Source of the DNA: Lachnospiraceae bacterium
GTDB lineage: Bacteria > Bacillota > Clostridia > Lachnospirales > Lachnospiraceae
Assembly (NCBI GenBank): GCA_017469935.1
Contig: JAFUFL010000066.1
Coordinates: 1 to 64,000 of the forward strand
Length of the DNA stretch: 64,000 bases
Reading direction: 5' to 3'
In this document: positions 1 to 8,266 of the stretch, piece after piece
Position numbering within the stretch: the first letter of the stretch is position 1
Layout of the letters: each line of letters begins with the position of its first letter
Made by a program: the position numbers and the translations under genes
The notes under the pieces: generated by a model
The model's input: the letters and a program-made list of their open reading frames with translations, nothing else
Databases searched by the model: none
Told to the model about the DNA's origin: nothing

Positions 1-27
1 AGATATGCGTAAAATCCCACCTGTATT

Positions 28-106
28 CAAGGCTCGCTGAGCGAGCCGCCGCGCCGCGTGCGGGCTGCCCGAATGGCAGCATTTTCCTTTCCGCACGCGT
101 GTGCAT
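28..106 (-). repeat. Element A copy 1 (structured intergenic repeat)
   Basis: In the plus reading the order is hairpin GGCTCGC-TGA-GCGAGCC, then arm CGCGTGCGG, inner hairpin GCTGCC-CGAAT-GGCAGC, then closing arm CCGCACGCG and GTGTGCAT. The strand given is the transcript sense of the upstream gene. Members recur at 170, 4561, 24554, 32431, 58703 and 60131. Confidence 0.85.
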
Positions 107-169
107 AGAATAATGCAGTGGGGGATTTCACCCATCTCCCATAGAGATGCGTAAAATCCCACCTGTATT

Positions 170-248
170 CAAGGCTCGCTGAGCGAGCCGCCGCGCCGCG
201 TGCGGGCTGCCCGAATGGCAGCATTTTCCTTTCCGCACGCGTGTGCAT
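170..248 (-). repeat. Element A copy 2
   Basis: Identical in architecture to copy 1, lying 142 bp further on in the tandem block. The downstream 50-bp hairpin (258-307) belongs to the same compound unit. Confidence 0.85.
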
Positions 249-395
249 AGAATAATGCAGTGGGGGATTTCACACATCTCCCATAGAGATGGGTAAAATC
301 CCACCTGTATTATACGCTCTTATCGCTCCGGAATCCAGAAAAACGCGCATGCGCGGTTCCGGGCCGCAGTCCGGCAGGCCGCCGCACATAGCGAA

Positions 396-426
396 AGCCG
401 CGGAGCAGCTTGTCTGCTCCGCGGCT
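396..426 (-). terminator. Hairpin terminator of the NYN-domain gene
   Basis: A perfect 13-bp stem (396-408 with 414-426, core GCCGCGGAGCAG) and a 5-nt loop lie about 25 nt past the stop codon at 451 on the minus strand. Only a short T run (TTTCGC) follows, so termination strength is uncertain. Confidence 0.65.
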
Positions 427-450
427 CATACTGCCGGCCGATTTTCTTTT

Positions 451-2016
451 TTACATCTGGTTAAGTGCTTTTACATAAGGCTTGAGCATAAAATAATACC
501 TGCGGCCTTTTTCCTTGCCATAATGCTTGAGCAGCGCGTAGCGCAGCGAATTGAGATTCTTTCTCTTGTTCTCGGCACCGAGAAGGAAAGCGGCGAATTC
601 GCTGATATTCTCCTCGGTGAGCGCCTCTGCGGGCTCATCGCTGTGTCTGAAGATCAGGGCGCAGTAGTAAAGGAATTTTTCTTCCCTGTCCCAGTCCTTC
701 TTTTCGATACTCAGTGCGCCGGATTTGAGAGACAGATAGACGTCCTTGCCGTTATCCCCGTAGAACTGGATCAGCTGATTGTGCAGTTCGGCGAGGTTGT
801 CCATGCCGATGCAGTTGACGATCGCGGTGATCTCTTCCGGATCGGGGACAAACTCTTCACTCTCTTCGGTGATGTGTTTTTCCTCAGAAGCCTGCTCTTC
901 TTCCTTCTCCCGCGCCTGTCTCTTTGATCCTGCGGCTTTCTCACCGGACTCATCCGTCAGTCTGTCCGAAGCTTTTTTATCAGGCTCGCTCTCAGCTTCC
1001 CGGTCCTCTTCTTCTTCGGGCTCTTCGCCGGCTTCTGCGCCTTCGATCTTCCCGTAAGCAGCGTCAGGCTCATGATCCCCGGATTCGCTTTCCGGTTCCG
1101 CTTCCTCTTCCTCATGATCCGCGGAACTCTCATCGGAATCATCATCTTCGGAGTCGTCATCGGAATCATCGTCGTCAGACTCATCATCGTCGGAATCGTC
1201 ATCGTCGTCAGACTCATCATCGTCGGAATCGTCATCGTCGTCAGACTCATCATCGTCGGAATCGTCATCATCGGACTCATCGTCTTCGGAATCGTCATCG
1301 TCGTCAGACTCATCATCGGAATCGTCGTCGTCAGACTCATCATCGTCGGAATCGTCGTCGGTATCAGCGTCTTCGGAGTCATCGAGATCATCATCGGAAG
1401 CGAAGTCCTCATCAGAGGAAGCCTCTTCCTCGTCTTCTCCCGACTCATCGGCGAGATCGTCGTCATCTTCGTAATCGGGCTCCGGCTGCTCATGTGTATA
1501 CTCTGCGGATTCTTCCGCGCCGTGAGGCAGCGTTTCCTCTTCGGTATACACCTCTGCGCCGGCCGCGTCTGCTCCGGACATCTTCATTAATTTGTGAAGG
1601 ATCGCGCTCACTTCCGCCGCGACATCCGCTCTGGCAGGTGTCCCTCTTCTGCGGCTGCCGGTCCGGCTGTCCTTACCGGCAATCCTCTTTACGGAATACT
1701 CTTTTCGTCTCCAATACTTCACCGCCGCGTCGTATCCCGTATCATTGGTCACGATGATGAATTCGTCACCCGGATTATTTGCAATGAGAAAGCCCAGTTC
1801 CGTACAGAGCTGGAAATCAAGGGCATTTGTTCCCTCATAGCATTTAATAAAAGTGACTTTTCTGTCTGATTCCTTGAGCTTGATGAGACTGTCATAGCTC
1901 ATATGGGGGCTGTTCTTCGTATAAAAGACGATCAGCTTCGCCATGTCCGCCGGAAGATCCAGCAGCGGAATCCAGAAATCTCCGACATTTTCGCTGTCGA
2001 TCAAATAGTGTTTCAT
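451..2016 (-). CDS. PIN/NYN-like domain protein with long acidic Asp/Ser repeat
   Basis: A protein of 521 aa. I chose the ATG at 2016 because AGGAG precedes it; the longer frame to 2076 has no ribosome site. Residues 1-110 resemble a PIN/NYN ribonuclease fold: LIDSENVG at 5-12 carries D7, E9 and N10, and TNDTGYD at 90-96 carries D92 and D96, the usual spacing of acidic metal ligands. Residues 104-130 are Arg/Lys-rich. Residues 180-310 are an extreme Asp/Ser/Glu tract of repeats such as SDDDESDDDD, followed by a mixed-charge linker. Residues 388-521 form a compact, helix-rich C-terminal domain I do not recognise. Nuclease activity is inferred from the N-terminal motif only; the acidic tract could bind metal or basic proteins. 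The gene stands alone between the repeats and the dha promoter. Confidence 0.75.
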   Translation of the reverse strand: MKHYLIDSENVGDFWIPLLDLPADMAKLIVFYTKNSPHMSYDSLIKLKESDRKVTFIKCYEGTNALDFQLCTELGFLIANNPGDEFIIVTNDTGYDAAVKYWRRKEYSVKRIAGKDSRTGSRRRGTPARADVAAEVSAILHKLMKMSGADAAGAEVYTEEETLPHGAEESAEYTHEQPEPDYEDDDDLADESGEDEEEASSDEDFASDDDLDDSEDADTDDDSDDDESDDDDSDDESDDDDDSEDDESDDDDSDDDESDDDDDSDDDESDDDDDSDDDESDDDDSDDDSEDDDSDESSADHEEEEAEPESESGDHEPDAAYGKIEGAEAGEEPEEEEDREAESEPDKKASDRLTDESGEKAAGSKRQAREKEEEQASEEKHITEESEEFVPDPEEITAIVNCIGMDNLAELHNQLIQFYGDNGKDVYLSLKSGALSIEKKDWDREEKFLYYCALIFRHSDEPAEALTEENISEFAAFLLGAENKRKNLNSLRYALLKHYGKEKGRRYYFMLKPYVKALNQM

Positions 2017-2135
2017 ATAAGTCTCCTGATCGGTCGGCACGCATGCATTATAACCCGAATGAGGATCGACATGCAAGTATCCGCGAGGTCAACATGGGCC
2101 GCCGCACCGCAAAAATATGTCGCAAAAAAAACTGA

Positions 2136-2169
2136 CAGTATTCAACTTATTTGTGAATAGTGCTATAAT
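2136..2169 (+). promoter_or_regulatory. Promoter and palindromic operator upstream of dhaL
   Basis: A -35 TTCAAC (2141-2146) and -10 TATAAT (2164-2169) are separated by 17 bp. Overlapping them is an imperfect palindrome CAGTATTCA-N9-TGAATAGTG (2136-2162). A related palindrome precedes dhaK at 3344. Repressor or activator identity is not visible. Confidence 0.7.
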
Positions 2170-2263
2170 TTGTATGAAATACCGTTGGATTCATTGGGGT
2201 GGATCCTGCAGTGTTTTCCGGCCGCAAATGCGGCTCCTATAATGTATCGGGAGGTAACAGTTT

Positions 2264-2887
2264 ATGGCATCAAAGATTTATCAGTGTATCGAAACAATCG
2301 GCAACCGCATCATTGAGCAGAAGGAATTCCTTACCGAGCTCGACCGCGAGATCGGCGATGCGGACCACGGGATCAACATGGCCAGAGGTTTTACGGAAGT
2401 GCTGGCAGTTCTTCCCAAGGACAGCGACAATATCGGCGAAGTTCTCAAGAAGACAGGCATGACGCTCCTCTCCAAGGTCGGCGGCGCATCCGGCCCTCTT
2501 TACGGCACCGCTTACATGCAGGCAGGAAAGGTCCTTGCCGGCAAGACTTCCCTCTCTCCTGAGGACGGGAAGGCAGTCTTTGAAGCGGTGATCGCGGGCA
2601 TCCAGAAGCGCGGCAAGGCCGTCAAGGGCGAGAAGACCATGCTCGACGCCATCATCCCCGCTTACGAAGCCTACACGGCTGCCTTGGACGGCGGCGCTCC
2701 CGCAGGCGACGCGCTCGACGCCATGTGCAAGGCGGCGGAGGAAGGCGTGGAATTCACCAAGACGATCATCGCCACCAAGGGACGCGCCAGCTATCTGGGC
2801 GACCGCAGTATCGGTCATCAGGATCCCGGTGCCACTTCCGCCACTTATACGCTGGAGTGCATCCGTGATTTCGTAAAGAGTATTTGA
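2264..2887 (+). CDS. dhaL: Dihydroxyacetone kinase ADP-binding subunit DhaL
   Basis: A protein of 207 aa, the usual DhaL length. DhaL carries the nucleotide that is phosphorylated by DhaM and passes the phosphate to dihydroxyacetone bound on DhaK in the cytoplasm. The metal/nucleotide motif GDADHG is at residues 31-36 and the conserved GGASGPLYGT block is at about 73-82. SIGHQDPGA near residue 185 fits the family C-terminal lid. GGGAGGT sits 8 nt before the ATG. It is the first gene of the dha operon, 16 nt before dhaM, whereas the common order is dhaK-dhaL-dhaM. Confidence 0.95.
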   Translation: MASKIYQCIETIGNRIIEQKEFLTELDREIGDADHGINMARGFTEVLAVLPKDSDNIGEVLKKTGMTLLSKVGGASGPLYGTAYMQAGKVLAGKTSLSPEDGKAVFEAVIAGIQKRGKAVKGEKTMLDAIIPAYEAYTAALDGGAPAGDALDAMCKAAEEGVEFTKTIIATKGRASYLGDRSIGHQDPGATSATYTLECIRDFVKSI

Positions 2888-2903
2888 GTGAGGGTTTCGG
2901 ATC

Positions 2904-3293
2904 ATGGTAGGAATTGTTATCGTATCACACAGCGCGAAGGTCGCGGAAGGGATTTATGACCTTGTCATGCAGATGGCCTCTGAGAACGATCACATCATTC
3001 CCGCCGGCGGGCTCGAAGACGGTTCTATCGGAACTGACGCTTTCAAGATCCAGGAGGCGATCGAGAGTGCGGACACCGGTGACGGCGTCGCCGTACTTGC
3101 CGATCTGGGAAGCGGAATCATGAGCGCCGAGATGGCCATCGAGATGCTGGACGAAGACATAGTCGTGCGCATCGCCGACGCCCCAATACTTGAGGGCGCG
3201 GTCAGCGCGGCCGTCACATCTACGTCAGGCGCTTCTCTCGACGAAGTGATCGAGGCGGCCGAGGAAGCGAGGACGGCTTCCAAGCTCAGCTGA
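2904..3293 (+). CDS. dhaM: PTS-dependent dihydroxyacetone kinase phosphotransferase DhaM
   Basis: A protein of 129 aa corresponding to the mannose-type EIIA domain alone, as is normal for Gram-positive DhaM; the HPr and EI-like domains of the enterobacterial protein are absent. The phospho-acceptor is His9 in IVSHS. The segment DLGSGIMSAEMAIEML (about 68-83) is the conserved EIIA-man-type helix. The protein receives phosphate from HPr and rephosphorylates ADP on DhaL. It lies between dhaL and dhaK, and a 127-bp gap with a second palindrome separates it from dhaK. Confidence 0.93.
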   Translation: MVGIVIVSHSAKVAEGIYDLVMQMASENDHIIPAGGLEDGSIGTDAFKIQEAIESADTGDGVAVLADLGSGIMSAEMAIEMLDEDIVVRIADAPILEGAVSAAVTSTSGASLDEVIEAAEEARTASKLS

Positions 3294-3343
3294 CATCCGC
3301 TCTCTCGCGACAGTGTCGTAAAGGGGTCAAAACAGTGCATTTG

Positions 3344-3382
3344 CAGTATTCAATTGTGGGGAATTGATACTGACGGCATAAA
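3344..3382 (+). promoter_or_regulatory. Second dha palindrome and possible internal promoter before dhaK
   Basis: CAGTATTCAAT-N7-ATTGATACTG (3344-3372, one bulged T) shares the CAGTATTCAA half-site with the palindrome before dhaL. A weak promoter TTGTGG-17-CATAAA (3354-3382) overlaps it. This could allow separate control of dhaK. Confidence 0.45.
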
Positions 3383-3420
3383 TGCGGAAACCAAACACTA
3401 TTTTCACAGGAGGTATCCAA

Positions 3421-4419
<999 letters not shown>

Positions 4420-4484
4420 TCGCACTATTCCTTTTGTACGCAGCGCGGCCGCGCAGGCCGCTCCGCCGATCAATAAGTAAAACA

Positions 4485-4515
4485 ATGAGGCCGGCAACTT
4501 GTTTGCCGGCCTCAT
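4485..4515 (+). terminator. Hairpin after dhaK
   Basis: A 13-bp perfect stem ATGAGGCCGGCAA (4485-4497) with its complement (4503-4515) and a 5-nt loop lies 66 nt after the dhaK stop. There is no T tract, so it may terminate weakly or protect the 3' end. Confidence 0.55.
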
Positions 4516-4530
4516 CTGTGATATATAACT

Positions 4531-4639
4531 CAGAGGGGATGTCCCCCGCTGAAGTTTATGATGCACACGCGCGCGAAAAGAAAGGCGCCTTCTAAAGGGC
4601 AGCCCGCACGCGGTGCAGCGGCTCGCTCTGCGGGCCTTG
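4531..4639 (+). repeat. Element A copy 3, with leading GGGGGA hairpin
   Basis: A leading hairpin CAGAGGGGATGTCCCCCGCTG-type stem (4531-4551) precedes ATGCACACGCG at 4561. The rest follows in the opposite orientation to the other copies on the plus strand, but in the same sense as the upstream gene dhaK. Outer-stem changes here keep pairing through G-U wobbles. It lies between dhaK and the PAP2 gene. Confidence 0.8.
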
Positions 4640-4682
4640 TCCCCTTGTACTTATCATCAATGCATAAATGGAAGAATTGACT

Positions 4683-5645
4683 ATGGACTTACAATACCTG
4701 CTTTTACTCCAGCAGCTCAGAAACTCTGCCGGCAGCTGGCTTACAACACTGATGATGTCCGTTTCCCATATGGCGATGGTCGGGTGCCTTGTCATATGCG
4801 TCGTGACCTACTGGGGAATCAACAGGCAGCTCGGATACTGGCTCGTCTCCAACTGTATCAGCAGCCTGTTTTTTAACAACCTGATCAAACTGACCGTCTG
4901 CGTCTACAGGCCATGGATCCTGTATCCGCAGCTGCAGCCGTACCCGGGTGCCATAGAGAGCGCTACCGGTTATTCCTTCCCAAGCGGCCATACCCAGACC
5001 GCGGCCTCGTTTTACGGTTCCATCGCGGCCCGATACGGAAAAGAAAAAAAAGGACTGACCGCGTTTTGTGTCGCGGCAATCCTCCTGACGGCATTTTCCA
5101 GAAACTTTCTGGGCGTCCACACACCTCAGGACGTTCTGTTCGCGATCGCGATCTCAGCCGTCCTTGTGTACTTCAATACCCGTCTCTTCGAAGGGATTGA
5201 CAGGGATCCGTCCTTTCTGACGAAATTCATCCTGGTCGGCTGCGCCGCCTCCGTGCTGTGCATTCTCTATTTTGCCCTGAAATCCTATCCGATGGACTAT
5301 GTGAACGGCGTGCCCATCGTCGATCCCGCCAAGATGAAGAATGACGGATACATGATCGCAGGCGCCTGTATCGGCATCCTGACAGGCACTTACCTCGAAG
5401 TGCACTATGTAAAGTTTGAGACGGACGGCACCGTTCTGCAGAGGATCCTTCGCATAGCACTGGGCATTCCCGTTATCGCCCTGTTCCTGCGGGGGGTCAA
5501 GAATGCCATTTATGCCCTGATCGGCCCTGCGGGGGGACATGTAGTCGTCTATGCCCTGATGAGTTTTTACATTATCTTTGTCTATCCCGCGCTCTTTTCG
5601 GCGGTAGAGAGGCGCCTGAAGGCGCGCCGCGCCAAAGAGCAATAA
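4683..5645 (+). CDS. PAP2-superfamily membrane phosphatase
   Basis: A protein of 320 aa. The ATG at 4683 has GGAAG 8 nt upstream, better than the ATG at 4668. The phosphatase signature is complete: KLTVCVYRP matches K-x6-RP, FPSGHTQ matches PSGH, and SRNFLGVHTPQD matches SR-x5-H-x3-D. Several hydrophobic segments indicate an integral membrane enzyme with an extra C-terminal membrane region. Family members dephosphorylate lipid phosphates such as undecaprenyl pyrophosphate, phosphatidylglycerol phosphate or phosphatidic acid; the substrate cannot be told from sequence. It stands alone on the plus strand, its stop abutting the convergent DUF2752 gene with no spacer, so the two genes end back to back. 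Confidence 0.9.
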   Translation: MDLQYLLLLQQLRNSAGSWLTTLMMSVSHMAMVGCLVICVVTYWGINRQLGYWLVSNCISSLFFNNLIKLTVCVYRPWILYPQLQPYPGAIESATGYSFPSGHTQTAASFYGSIAARYGKEKKGLTAFCVAAILLTAFSRNFLGVHTPQDVLFAIAISAVLVYFNTRLFEGIDRDPSFLTKFILVGCAASVLCILYFALKSYPMDYVNGVPIVDPAKMKNDGYMIAGACIGILTGTYLEVHYVKFETDGTVLQRILRIALGIPVIALFLRGVKNAIYALIGPAGGHVVVYALMSFYIIFVYPALFSAVERRLKARRAKEQ

Positions 5646-6059
5646 TCAGATCAGGTTTCTCACAATACCGAATATGACAAGGCCGACGCAGTATACAATT
5701 GCGGCGGCCTCAAATTTTGCGCCCGTCTTTTCATTTCTGGCCCATTTATACGCATAGTACAGAAGCAGGAACAGCAGATAAGGGAGCGTGATAAACAAAA
5801 AAGCGTTCGCATGCAGTGCCGCCTTAAAGTCCGCTTCGCAGATCGCTCTGATCATTCTGGTGATGCCGCAGCCCGGGCAGTCAAGACCGGTAGCTTCGTG
5901 AAAAAAGCAAGGCACCGATATCCCCCCTGCCCGGATCCAGATAAGATACGCGATGCCCGCAAGCAAAATAAGCAGCAGGAAACTGAGTTTCCTGCCGCTG
6001 TATCCGTTCTTGTATTCTCTGTTTGTACTCGAAATATTATTCTCCGAAATCATACTCAC
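5646..6059 (-). CDS. DUF2752 membrane protein
   Basis: A protein of 137 aa with three hydrophobic segments (about 25-45, 90-108 and 118-136). The signature GLDCPGCGITR (about 58-68) is that of DUF2752, a family of small membrane proteins of unknown function. The start is a GTG at 6059 whose bases overlap the TGA of the upstream gene (GTGA), which suggests translational coupling; an ATG at 6053 is the alternative. It is the last gene of a three-gene set with a DUF4234 protein and a cytidylate kinase-like protein. Confidence 0.85.
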   Translation of the reverse strand: MSMISENNISSTNREYKNGYSGRKLSFLLLILLAGIAYLIWIRAGGISVPCFFHEATGLDCPGCGITRMIRAICEADFKAALHANAFLFITLPYLLFLLLYYAYKWARNEKTGAKFEAAAIVYCVGLVIFGIVRNLI

Positions 6060-6724
6060 TGAAGGGCTTTATTGATTGTATCCTGCATCAGGCAGAGAGC
6101 GATCAGTCCCAGTCCGAAGAGTCCGAGAATGAGAAAGAGCACATTGCTCGAACCGTTCTTCTGAGAGATATAATCACATTTCTCTCCCATCTTGTAATAC
6201 CAGTACCATGAGTAAATGCCGCAGGTTACGATATTCAGAAGGATGACCATTCCGCCGCCCGTCGCCATGGGATCCTGCGCCAGTTCGTTGATCTCGTTGT
6301 TAAGCGTGTAGATCCAGTAAATGACATAAATACCGCAGGTTACGATCGACAGGATGATCGCGATCGGAATGCTTCTGGGCTGGATATTTGTGTAGATAAT
6401 CTCCGGGCCGCCGTTCTCACCGCCGTTGGGAGCGCCGTTCCGATAGCCGCCGGCGTTCTGATAGCCGCCGCCGTTCCGGTAACCGCCGCCGTTCTGATAA
6501 CCGCCGCCGTTCTGGTAGCCGCCTCCGTTCTGGTAGCCGCCTCCGTTCCTGCCGCGTCCGTCGGAATTGGGATCGTAGGGGTAAGCGCCGCCTCTCGGAA
6601 GCGCGCCGTTATTCTGATTCTGCATTGCGCCTTCCGGCTGCGGTGCGGTAAAAGGTAATCCGCACTCGACACAAAACTTGCTTCCGTCCGCATTCGCAGC
6701 TCCACATCTGCCGCATTTTTTCAT
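6056..6724 (-). CDS. Zinc-ribbon / DUF4234 membrane protein with GGGYQN repeats
   Basis: A protein of 222 aa from the ATG at 6724, which has AAGGAGG upstream. The N-terminus is a zinc ribbon with C4-x2-C7 and C18-x2-C21. Residues about 55-100 are a low-complexity run of GGGYQN/GGGYRN hexapeptides (18-bp DNA repeats at 6430-6545). The C-terminal part (about 118-222) has the paired ITCGIY/VTCGIYSWYW membrane segments typical of DUF4234. The function is unknown. It starts 4 nt after the cytidylate kinase-like gene and overlaps the DUF2752 gene, so the three are co-expressed. Confidence 0.85.
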   Translation of the reverse strand: MKKCGRCGAANADGSKFCVECGLPFTAPQPEGAMQNQNNGALPRGGAYPYDPNSDGRGRNGGGYQNGGGYQNGGGYQNGGGYRNGGGYQNAGGYRNGAPNGGENGGPEIIYTNIQPRSIPIAIILSIVTCGIYVIYWIYTLNNEINELAQDPMATGGGMVILLNIVTCGIYSWYWYYKMGEKCDYISQKNGSSNVLFLILGLFGLGLIALCLMQDTINKALQ

Positions 6725-6728
6725 GTAA

Positions 6729-7328
6729 TTAAACCTCCTTGTATGCCTCTGCAAACTTCTTAATATATTCAGCCGTTCCTGCAATACCAAGACGGCTTGA
6801 ATTGACAATCAGGTCATAAGCTCTGGAATCGCCCCACTTTGTTTCACTGTAAAAGTTGTGGTAAGTGCGGCGGAACTTATCCGTTTCCCTGCGCTCCTGG
6901 TCGGCTTCCTCGAGCGTGGTCTGCTGGATACCCGCCAGCCTCCTGTTCTTCTCCTCCGCGTCGCCGACTACAAAAACGCGGATCAGATTGGGATTTCCCT
7001 TAAGTACGGAATCCGCACAGCGCCCGACGATCACACAGCTCTCTCCGCTGTCCGCGATCTGTCTGATATACTCAAACGTTTTCCTCGCCACATTGCTCTC
7101 GGGCGATTCCTCGAATCCGCCGATCCTTCCCGCAAAAGGAAATCCCGCCGGCTTTTCGTCCAATTTCTTTATATAATTTCTGTTCATGCCGCTGAGCTTC
7201 GCGGTGCCTTCGACAAGTCTCTTCTTATCATAGCAGGCGATGCCCATCGCATCCGCGACTCTCTTGGCGATCGCATGTCCGCCGCTTCCCGACTCTCTTC
7301 CAATCGTTATGATGATCTGTTCTTTCAT
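6729..7328 (-). CDS. Cytidylate kinase-like family protein
   Basis: A protein of about 199 aa. The start is placed at the ATG at 7328, behind GGGGGAC; five residues could be added upstream. The N-terminus IIITIGRESGSGGHAIAKR is a P-loop of the cytidylate kinase-like (AAK6) group. The central VIVGRCADSVL and the downstream Arg-rich DQERRETDKFRRTY segment resemble the lid of this group. These proteins are distinct from Cmk and their substrate is not known. It is the first gene of the set with the zinc-ribbon DUF4234 and DUF2752 proteins. Confidence 0.85.
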   Translation of the reverse strand: MKEQIIITIGRESGSGGHAIAKRVADAMGIACYDKKRLVEGTAKLSGMNRNYIKKLDEKPAGFPFAGRIGGFEESPESNVARKTFEYIRQIADSGESCVIVGRCADSVLKGNPNLIRVFVVGDAEEKNRRLAGIQQTTLEEADQERRETDKFRRTYHNFYSETKWGDSRAYDLIVNSSRLGIAGTAEYIKKFAEAYKEV

Positions 7329-7401
7329 AGTGCTGTCCCCCATTTTTTCTTACATGGGACCGGATGCTGCCGCATCCGGGTCGTTTCTGCCTTCTGTCAG
7401 T

Positions 7402-7430
7402 ATTATAGCAGACTTCCAATGATTAATCAT
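7402..7430 (-). promoter_or_regulatory. Candidate promoter and palindrome for the cytidylate kinase-like operon
   Basis: A minus-strand -10 TATAAT (7402-7407) lies about 75 nt before the start codon. A perfect 12-bp palindrome ATGATTAATCAT (7419-7430) occupies the place of the -35 element and may be an operator. No good -35 hexamer is visible. Confidence 0.45.
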
Positions 7431-7453
7431 CATTTCTGAAAAAGATCCGGTCT

Positions 7454-8032
7454 TCAGCTTTTCTCCTGCTCCGATCCGAGCACTTCTCTGACGCCGCACA
7501 CGGCAAGCATGCTGATGTATCTGGACAGCGTCCCAATGTCCGTCTTCCTCCCGCTCGTAAACCACTTCTGATATACGGATACAAGTCCCGATACGATATA
7601 TTCAAGCATGTAATCCTGCAGCTCGCTCTGCGGAGAATCGGGATTTAAATACAGGGCCTTGATCCGCTGCTTGAGGGATGTGATGATCTTCTGCAAAAAA
7701 GAGATCTGGTTTCTGTTAGTGAGAATATTCTCATAGAAGTCCAGATCGGAAGTGATCAGCTGCGCCAGCGTGTTGAAGGTCGTCACCGGATCTTTCAAAA
7801 GAGTGTCGAAATCGATCTTTCTGAGCGTTTCTTCAAACCTCTCAACGATCTCGTCTTCCATCTCTTCCGCCACCATATATACGTTGCTGTAATAATTGTA
7901 AAAGGTCTTTCTGTTGATCTCCGCCGCTTCCGACAGCTCCGTGACCGTGATCTCTTCAATCGGCTTTTTTGAAAGGAGCATTGTCATTGCGCCGTGAATG
8001 GCCTTTCGTGTCTTCATCACTCTTTTATCCAC
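7454..8032 (-). CDS. TetR/AcrR-family transcriptional regulator
   Basis: A protein of 192 aa starting at GTG 8032 behind AGAGGAA. The N-terminal DNA-binding domain includes the helix-turn-helix VTELSEAAEINRKTFYNYY (about 29-47), the classic TetR pattern ending in tFYnYF. The C-terminal ligand domain is divergent, so the inducer cannot be inferred. It is transcribed divergently from degV. Two related inverted repeats in the shared control region (8093-8118 and 8181-8202) are plausible operators, suggesting autoregulation and control of degV. Confidence 0.9.
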   Translation of the reverse strand: MDKRVMKTRKAIHGAMTMLLSKKPIEEITVTELSEAAEINRKTFYNYYSNVYMVAEEMEDEIVERFEETLRKIDFDTLLKDPVTTFNTLAQLITSDLDFYENILTNRNQISFLQKIITSLKQRIKALYLNPDSPQSELQDYMLEYIVSGLVSVYQKWFTSGRKTDIGTLSRYISMLAVCGVREVLGSEQEKS

Positions 8033-8092
8033 GCTGCGTTCCTCTTTCCCGACCGTATCGGATATGCTGTTATTATAATTCTCAGTTCCCGC

Positions 8093-8118
8093 AAATTTGT
8101 GTATTATGATACAAATTT
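8093..8118. promoter_or_regulatory. Operator 1, tetR/degV region
   Basis: A perfect inverted repeat AAATTTGT-N10-ACAAATTT. Its core TTGTGTATTATGATACAA matches the reverse complement of operator 2 at 16 of the 18 core positions or better by eye. It lies 60 bp before the tetR start, next to a minus-strand TATAAT at 8072-8077. Confidence 0.65.
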
Positions 8119-8161
8119 TTATGCGTATGTTGTTTCTTCTACAAACTCAGGCTTTTTATTG

Positions 8162-8202
8162 TTGTTCGGATTATAGGTGCACTTGTATAATAATACACAA
8201 TT
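8162..8202 (+). promoter_or_regulatory. degV promoter with operator 2
   Basis: TTGTTC (8162-8167), 18 bp, TATAAT (8186-8191). The -10 lies inside TTGT-N10-ACAA (8183-8200), an inverted copy of operator 1. A bound dimer would cover the -10, consistent with repression. Confidence 0.6.
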
Positions 8203-8266
8203 GTTGCTTAAATGTCAGTATTTTTTACTTACTGCTTGTTTTAACCACAGACTGGAGAGACTGCCT

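Larger units (their letters stand above)
1..312 (+). repeat. Tandem duplication (period 142 bp) of element A plus hairpin
   Basis: A 142-bp unit is present twice and begins a third time: the sequence at 5-27 recurs at 147-169 and again at 289-311. Each unit holds one element A copy (28-106 and 170-248) followed by a long imperfect hairpin (116-165 and 258-307) whose arms run CAGTGGGGGATTT / AAATCCCACCTG. Differences between units are a few point changes, for example gatgcgt versus gatgggt, so the duplication is recent or under homogenisation. The block lies downstream of the minus-strand NYN-domain gene. It continues to the left window edge, so the true copy number is unknown. A short ATG-initiated frame read through it on the minus strand is not regarded as a gene. 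Confidence 0.9.

Noticed and set aside
27-248. Short ATG-initiated gene on the minus strand through element A (similar frames at 24431-24622 and as an alaS N-terminal extension)
   Set aside because: The frame is simply the repeat read through, has no ribosome site, and changes frame and stops between copies.
1125-1480. Sequencing or assembly artefact in the Asp/Ser repeat
   Set aside because: The frame stays open across the whole tract and resumes a well-formed C-terminal domain, so a genuine repeat is more likely, although repeat number cannot be confirmed.
2904-3293. DhaM as a truncated gene
   Set aside because: The single EIIA-like domain is the normal Gram-positive form and has its phospho-histidine.
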